From: Haliclystus octoradiatus
Lineage: Eukaryota; Cnidaria; Staurozoa; Stauromedusae; Haliclystidae
Reading direction: 5' to 3'
DNA: 64,000 nt
Assembly: GCA_916610825.1 (NCBI GenBank)
Contig: OU744453.1
Coordinates: 1,217,001 to 1,281,000 of the forward strand
The notes beneath the pieces are model-generated. The model ran no database searches, was not told the origin of the DNA, and saw nothing but the letters and a program-made list of their open reading frames with translations. The position numbers and the translations under genes were made by a program. Positions 57,248 through 64,000 of the stretch are shown here, in pieces; the first letter of the stretch is position 1, and every line of letters starts with the position of its first letter.

Positions 57248-59877
57248 GTCACAGTCTGATCATGTCTGAGAAGTTTGACGCAAATCAAAACAACTTGGAT
57301 AAAATGTGCTTTCAAATCAACACTAAATAAATTCATATGATTCTAAATTTTACAATTTACGTGCATAAATACTGCAGAAAACAATGCAATATAAAAACAT
57401 ACACAGGTATGTAACTAACTATTTTTAGACGAAGCCTACGTGTTTACAAACATAATTCGGAGTCAATGATCAAATTATCCGCATTAAAAATCGAATTCAC
57501 CTGGTGTTATAATTTCATTTTGTTTTGGCGATAAATTTCGATTTTGAATGCTGACAAATCTCTTCCCGTTCTTTCAATCTCTAATATTCTTATATCAAAT
57601 AAACACCGACATGAAATTTTGAATCAGTCGAGTTCAGTTGCAGCTTTCAACTCTGTCTTTCTTCCTCAATTTGTATGACGCTAGTAGCAAGTGAATTGAT
57701 TTTCGTTGTACACATTTATTCAAGCGTCGAAAGCCCTTACGACGTCCACCTCTATTGCTCTTGTAACTTTCCAAACCAGCTCGTTGATAAATAACTTGGC
57801 AGAATGCTTCCATGTTCGTTTTACGAAATGTTTTGCAAAATCGCGCGTGTGTGCAAAGGAGACACAAAGGTGGGCCGTGTATCATGAAAACGAGTGATTG
57901 AAATCTGGGTCCAGATTTCAAAGACAAAACTATGCAAAGGCTGCTGGTCATTTTATGGTCTTTAATTGTAGAGCTTAATTGCCAGTGGAATGGGAACTAC
58001 ATATATGATAATCAGTCTTTGTGTCATCGTTTAACGGGGTATTTACATGAGCTAGGCTATCCCCACCAGATTAGATCTCACCTGATGGGGTTGATACCCG
58101 AATAGCGTGAAAACAGAAATTCCCTATATAAACACAATTTGGTGGGCCAGCCCTGGTTGTCTTTTCATCTTCACAAGCACACTAAATAAAACATAACATT
58201 ACATTATTCATCTTTGCACCATGCAAATAACATTAAGTTCAAATTCAGATGCAATTTATCATTTGTTATTTTCATTGGAACATTAAAACTTGAAAATTTG
58301 AAAACTAAGTCGATATGAGGTCGGACAATTGAGGTCAGCGTGGTGATTTATGCCGGGGTGAAAGGGGAACAAAGCTCTTATATAAAGAGGTGGCATACAA
58401 CATCCCTTCTCACCATCAACCATACTATACCGATTCATATAAACACCCCTTAAATGTCTATGGATGTTTATACGACAATCACATGATATCTTATCCGAAT
58501 TTTTCTATTTAGAATTGTGAGAATCAACATCACTGGACATAGATGATGAAGTATATAGGTTTTACGCGTTGTAAAATGTTTATGTTGAACTGACTTCTTC
58601 TCTGATCTTCAAGAAGCGCATAAATAAAATTCAATAGTTAATTATTACTTTTATAATTGCTATTGTTGTATAATAGAGCGCTAGCAATTAAGAAGATTGC
58701 CACTGACAGAGATCGCCATTCGAGTGCAATCAAAGCATTCCGAATCAATCTCGCATAATTATATACAGCTCAAACGAGAAACATACATTATAAAAGTGTT
58801 TGGAGATTTGTTGTACCAGATAAAAGGCCAATAGCAAGAGGCATTTTACGAAGTAATTGAGCAGAAATCACTGCAAAAATAGTTGAATATGCGTAAATAT
58901 TGTCAAGTGTTTGTTCGTTGTGTAATTATGTATAGTACGGTAAAGCAGCTGCAATTTGACTCAGCTTATTCAGGCCTTTCAGTGGTGTTTGATAAAACAT
59001 CAAGCAAACTCCAGACCTATAAAGCTTTTTACCACTTCCCTCTATATATCATCTCGTTGAACTTTCAATAATGGATTATATGTTCTGATGTTCAATAGAC
59101 ACTCAGAGTGTTATCGATGAAATTTTATTTTTAAAATTACAAACATAAATAAAATAACTTGTTTCTTGTTTTTCGATTTTAATGATAAAACCAACACGAG
59201 AATTTGACATAATTTACATATAAAATTTGCTTCATCTTATCCTGTGGTCTTGCTGCCTCACAAAGGGTCATTCCTGTGCACTCCCTATAATAATTCGCTC
59301 CATTTCTCACCTCTTACACAATTATGACGAACCACTGTGCATAAGTCTGATACTCTTAGTACAACATGTACCAGCAGCTTATCGAACAAATCTAGATTCA
59401 AACATAAATGCTCAATGCTCGTTCTCAAGTTGTTCAAGTAGCATTACAGGTGTTTTGTCAAAAGTTATAGTAATTGAGTAATATGTTCACAATATAGATA
59501 TAGATGTTTTTTTGATCATAATAACTTCTTAATACAGGGTATAGTGTTATAATAATATAAAGAAATGAAAGGTTACATGATTTATTTTTGTATTCACATA
59601 TGTTGTATCTAAATTAACATTTATTGTTGTTTTACAGAAATAAAAGAAATTCATTCATTCATTCATGATCAGGTCATCCTGTAAGAATTGAAAGCTTGTT
59701 TATTTGGGAGACCTTATATTTACAGTTATACGGTTTGAAAAGGAAAAAACAATTAGTTTGAGGCGGTTAGAAATTAGAGAAGTAATATAAGTAATATAAC
59801 AACGAATGGAAATGCTTTTAATTTATAAAAACAATCACACGTACAGGTAGTTTTACTTCTTTCTATCAACATGAGGC

Positions 59878-59884
59878 TATAAAT
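59878..59884 (+). promoter_or_regulatory. Possible TATA box of gene D
   Basis: TATAAAT, 50 bases before the first in-frame ATG (59934) and 173 before the ATG preceding the signal peptide. Sequence match only. Confidence 0.25.
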
Positions 59885-60056
59885 AATAACTTACACAATA
59901 TTCTGACTGTGACTTGAATAAATTAATTATTACATGCGATACAACATATGTTTGAAAATGCAAAAATCAAACATATCAAGCTATATACATATTACACGAA
60001 TATGCGGTTCAATTTATAGACCATTCGTGAAACTGAAGCGGAGTGCTCAAGATATA

Positions 60057-60392
60057 ATGAATCGACCATTATTCAATAACATCCTGGCTTTATTTGCATT
60101 TTTTGCTGTTGTACGAAACTCATTTAGTGAATTATGTGCGTCTCCTAGTGGTTCACAGTTTCAAATCTTTCCGTCTGGATTGGAACCTGAAGATCATATT
60201 GAAATACGTTCTCTCATCGTCAATTCTCAATTGATTTGCTCACACAAATGTAAATTACAAGATGGATGCAATGGATTGATATTCGATGAAACTAAAATTA
60301 CAAACAATTGTCGTTTGTTTACTGCTAAAATATTGTATAATACGGAAAGTAGCAACCAGTTGATAAATATTAAACCGACAATGATCCTAAAG
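60057..60392 (+). CDS. Gene D exon 1: signal peptide and PAN/apple-like domain
   Basis: 112 codons, donor AAG/GTATTT in phase 0. NNILALFAFFAVVRNSFS, then LCASPSG, QIFP and core CSHKCKLQDGCNGLIF, NNCRLFTA. Confidence 0.85.
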
Positions 60393-62381
60393 GTATTTTG
60401 TTTACGCATGCTTTTTATCTTTTTTTTCTTTGATTGCTTAGTATTCTTAAACACATTTGATTTACATCATTAGGATTGTGAAATTCTAAGGCCATTTTGA
60501 ACATGTGCCAATCTTAGTCCTCTTAAGAATGCCTTCAGACCGATTAATAACTAATTTGGCTTTAATCGTCGTTTTACGAATTTCAAGCATAAGTTCACAC
60601 CTAATGGAGTCGTCCCGAGCCTGTTGGATGGCGCGCGAAACGCCTGAACACGATCCAGTTACTGAAAGGCGTTCTTATTCCCTTTTATTCGCCATTCTTA
60701 AGTCCATATTGAATCTGTACACGTATAGAACGCGTATTGCACCAAGCCTAAACAAGCAACCATTTCAAAGCAGGTTCAAGATATGTAAATTCATATAAAC
60801 AACGATTTAGTTTAGTATTAATAGGAACCTTTTTTACTATTATATTTTAGACGAAGGAAATCTGCAAAATATTTCCACCCGGTTAGTATACGCAATTATT
60901 GAATGAGAATAATTACTTTCAACCACAATGTTTTTGGGCCTTAGATTTGATAATTAGAATGAATAGTATCAGAAACATTCAAAAATTAAAATATGTGAGC
61001 ATTTTAATTTATTTTATTTTATGTTATGCATGTGAATAGTTATGTAAATTTGAAAAGAAGAAGAAAAAATCGAATTCTTGTTTCCATTTATTAGACAATA
61101 TAGAGATATTTCACATGGGCAATGTTCGTGTTGCCAACATCCATGACTTATTAAAATATGGCCTTGTGTACGCAATATTTGACTTTGTTTTTCTTATTTA
61201 TAATATTGATGATATCACATCGACCACAAATAGAATGTATATATGAACACTACCCTCGAAACAATATCGAACAACATCTGTGACCTTATGTATTTGATGT
61301 TGTCATAGCGTACCATGTATATATAATATCTCCTCTATTTCCGATTGATTTAAAAATATTATTTCATGGAACGTGATTTCTAGTTTTATGGTATAAGCCT
61401 ATTCAGGATTACTGGTCGATTTCATAATTCTCATTGTTCATGCCAGTCCCTAGAGCTATAGGGAGTTAGCTGGGTGGATTTCATAGGATAATTGAATTGA
61501 ATACATTTTGTTTATTATATAACAATCAGTGTTATAGTGGGTTTTCCACCACTCATAAAAGCCATATGCAATAAAGTTGATATCTTGAAAAAATTATGAA
61601 GCTTTCTTGCGTTTGCGTTATCAATGAAACTCCCGCCTTCGAAACTAAAACGAACATGTTTACAAGGTTTTTAATTTCTTCAACTAAAATTCACTTCTAA
61701 ATTCTCTCTTGAAGTGCTGGTCAACCGGCCTTGACCATAAACCGGCCTTGACCATAAACCGGCCTTGACCATAAACCTGACTAAGCAGAGCTCAGTAGTT
61801 GATGGATTGATTTCCACTTAACATTTTTTTCCCATGCCGCAAGTTTTATTTTTCAGGAACAGTAATATCGGAGCGGAGTAGGAATTAATGTAAATATTTT
61901 CACATTGTCGTTTTCTGCTTATAACACCAGTACGATGATTACCGAAAGCCCAAAGAGAAAGAGAGTATTTCGTATTTTATACAGTGACAACATTCAGGAA
62001 TAACATTATATTCGAAAATAGAAGATAATTGAACTTGCTTATACAAAACTCTTGCGTTAATCTTCATTGTGTTTTAAATTCTTAATAAGTTCTTTTTCGA
62101 AGTCCTACATGCTCGTAAGTTAACTGTTTTATATAATAATCAGAATAATTCATCGGCGTGCAGAGATATGGGATAATCATACTATTGTCTGAACCTTTAT
62201 TTATGATTCACAGTTCATGGAGGTTGGACATCATGGAGCCTGGGATCTTGTTCAGTTTCGTGTGGCGCAGGATCTCAAACTGATACCAGATCATGCACTA
62301 ATCCAACACCAAACCATGGAGGAATAAACTGCTTTGGAGACGATGAAAAAACGTTATCTTGTCAGACTCAGTATTGTCCAG
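60057..62381 (+). CDS. Gene D: PAN-TSP1 paralogue (3' end not found in window)
   Basis: Three exons: 60057..60392 (signal peptide and PAN), 60851..60881 (microexon), 62214..62381 (TSP1). Splice sites and phases match B and C. The ATG at 60057 stands right before a good signal peptide; an in-frame ATG at 59934 would add 41 residues and hide it, so 60057 is preferred. No further TSP1, second-type TSP1 or lectin-like exon was found up to 64000, so the gene either continues beyond the window or is truncated. No lesion is seen. Its TSP1 repeat is very close to the array repeat of gene B. Confidence 0.75.
60851..60881 (+). CDS. Gene D microexon, 31 nt
   Basis: Acceptor ATTTTAG, donor GTTAGT. Encodes TKEICKIFPP plus one base; Cys and the proline end match B and C. 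Confidence 0.75.
60882..62213. other. Gene D second intron
   Basis: No exon recognised. A 17-bp tandem repeat (ACCGGCCTTGACCATAA, three copies) lies at 61724..61778. Confidence 0.5.
62214..62381 (+). CDS. Gene D TSP1 exon
   Basis: 168 nt, phase 1-1: GGWTSWSLGSCSVSCGAG, DTRSCTNPTPNHGG, CFGDDEKT, CQTQYCPG. Acceptor TTCACAG, donor GTAACC. Confidence 0.9.
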
Positions 62382-64000
62382 GTAACCAATTTCCCAGTTA
62401 GAATCTTTATCCTTAAATCCTTATATAATTATCAACATATATTTTAGCAACAATTAGCCATTTAGTGACGATAAAGGAATTTGTTTGTAAAAAATTTAAT
62501 CCTGTATATCTTACGTTTGTAATGAAATACATTTATGCCTTATAGATGTTGAGCTAATGCCTCCAGTTAAAAGACATCGAAAGTAATATACAACTTGGAT
62601 GTTTTCATTTTGTGGTATTTTGACATCACACCTAAACCAACGGACGTATTACCGAAAGATAAATTCTACAAATGTATTCTTTTCATATAAATGTTGGCCC
62701 GTTAGGCCAGCTGTGTTCGCAGAAATAAACATTTGTTGCCAGATTCGACGAATAAACATCATGTTTTCTCAAAAGCAAAAACATTGTATGTTCGATGGAT
62801 ATGATTGTGTTGAAACATAACGAAATTGATTCGATCAACCTGATTGATTTCGAGTTATGACATTAAATCATAATAGCGAAACGAGGTTCGAAAAAAACAA
62901 TTCATCTAAAAATTTGAACTTGACATCACGAATGAGAATTTACACTTTGTTAAGGAGATAATAAAAAAACATTTTATGGGCAAAAAAGTCATGTTAATGC
63001 TTGTAAAAGTTGTGTAAAATATACTACAAAGCAATTGATGCACAGTTTTTTATGAACTATTGATATTTGGCGCACGATAGGCACGTAAGGAGAAAACAAA
63101 AAGGCATCAGAAAATCACGAGCCACCACAGCCAGAGCCATCTATTTACAAGAGTTGGGACACGCTTTTATGTGCTGCTATCGTCTCCTATAGGACAGATG
63201 CCATTCACGTGATTTATTGGACGCCATTTTCGTACTTTCGGCACCAGGGTTCTTGTTCTTTTGGCACTAAGTTTCCTGTTTTTAAGCAAAGTGCGCGGAA
63301 AAATACAACTTTTATCAGTGAAAACAAACATAGGCTATTAAATTATTAATTGTTGTGTTAATAGGCACAATAGTAATCGAAATAAAAGTATTGTTTACTA
63401 TTCCAACTGGGGACAACAATTAGAAAAAGTTGTCTTTGACTGCAAAGAATAAGCATAACGTAAGAGCGTAAGAGATACTCCACAAACTCCTTGTCCATTT
63501 AGCAATTCCAATAGTATTGCTCTGATTTACTCTCGAGCAACATGTTGATGAGATCGATAACAAAGTATACATTGAAGTAAATTTTTATCCTTATTTTGAG
63601 AGTCCAGCAAATAAATATTGAGGAAGACAACTAATAAATGGTTATATTACTCTTGTTAAAACGATCGCAAACCACTTAACACAGTTCCAAAATGGCAGAA
63701 AAAAACACAACATTCTCTTGCACATGCGCACTGCTGTTAAAAACGTGCTCGGGTCCAGGCCAAAAAACAAAAATGGCATGAGTGTCCCAACTCTTGTAAA
63801 TAGAAGGTGTAAATAGATGGCTCTGGCCACAGCGAGTGATTTCCCTTACGAGTATTCTCCTGGAGTGACTCATGCGCGTCAAATATCAATAGCTCATACG
63901 AAACTGTGCGCCAACTGCTCATTAGTGCTATTTTACGACGAATCTTTGACATTATCTACCAAAACATTAATGGCTATTTATTTTGTAATTGGTTATTTCT
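62382..64000. other. No gene seen; possible intron of gene D
   Basis: Contains an inverted pair: 63114..63171 and 63781..63844 share AGAGCCATCTATTTAC and AAGAGTTGGGACAC in opposite orientation. No coding frame resembles the cluster exons. Confidence 0.4.

Larger units (their letters stand above)
56710..60056. other. Head-to-head spacer between genes E and D
   Basis: About 3.3 kb. Short frames (57634-57951 minus, 58883-59071 plus, 59227-59481 plus) show no domain. Contains a two-copy tandem repeat at 57111..57247 and must hold both promoters. Confidence 0.45.

Noticed and set aside
57634-57951. 105-codon minus-strand frame
   Set aside because: No domain, no splice or paralogue support; chance frame not excluded.

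Overview
This is AT-rich, intron-rich animal DNA, not bacterial. Genes are split by GT-AG introns, and the window carries many kinds of eukaryotic transposon. The secreted PAN/TSP1/lectin-like proteins and the transposon mix suggest a marine invertebrate. A tunicate would fit, but the sequence alone does not prove it.

The main content is a cluster of five related, mostly unpredicted genes, called A to E here. They share one plan: a signal peptide plus a PAN/apple-like domain in one exon, a 25-31 nt microexon, zero to five thrombospondin type-1 (TSP1) exons, a second type of TSP1 exon, and a C-terminal Cys-rich lectin-like exon. The PAN exon ends in phase 0 and every later junction is phase 1, so TSP1 exons can be gained or lost without breaking the frame. 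Order and strand: A (-, 5288..24125, broken), B (-, 27835..40280, five TSP1 exons), C (+, 42512..48542, three TSP1 exons), E (-, 50601..56709, no TSP1 exon seen, one frameshift), D (+, 60057 to beyond the last exon found at 62381). B/C and E/D are head to head.

The five TSP1 exons of gene B sit in an array of five nearly identical units of about 1667 bp (29543..37879). Exons and introns are copied together, and variant sites are shuffled between units. This is recent, probably still active, copy-number change inside a gene.

Mobile DNA fills the rest. At 1..3945 is a Harbinger element with a MADF/BESS-type protein end, a dead transposase copy and an open transposase. At 5899..9269 is a unit with 117-bp inverted repeats and a 7-bp target duplication; it carries an open multi-exon gene of the 'HEEADTR' family with a C-terminal CXC cysteine motif. 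A Gypsy pol relic and a broken Mutator-like transposase lie at 11.9-14.4 kb. Penelope-type ends with hammerhead-ribozyme-like motifs and a GIY-YIG fragment lie at 4.6 and 16.3-17.9 kb. A CR1/Jockey-type LINE (51.8-56.36 kb) interrupts gene E. Several MITE and foldback families are scattered in introns.

Exons of genes A-E were located by reading splice sites and comparing the five paralogues. The summed exon lengths give whole codon numbers for B (576 aa) and C (469 aa), which supports the models. Protein functions beyond domain recognition are not known.
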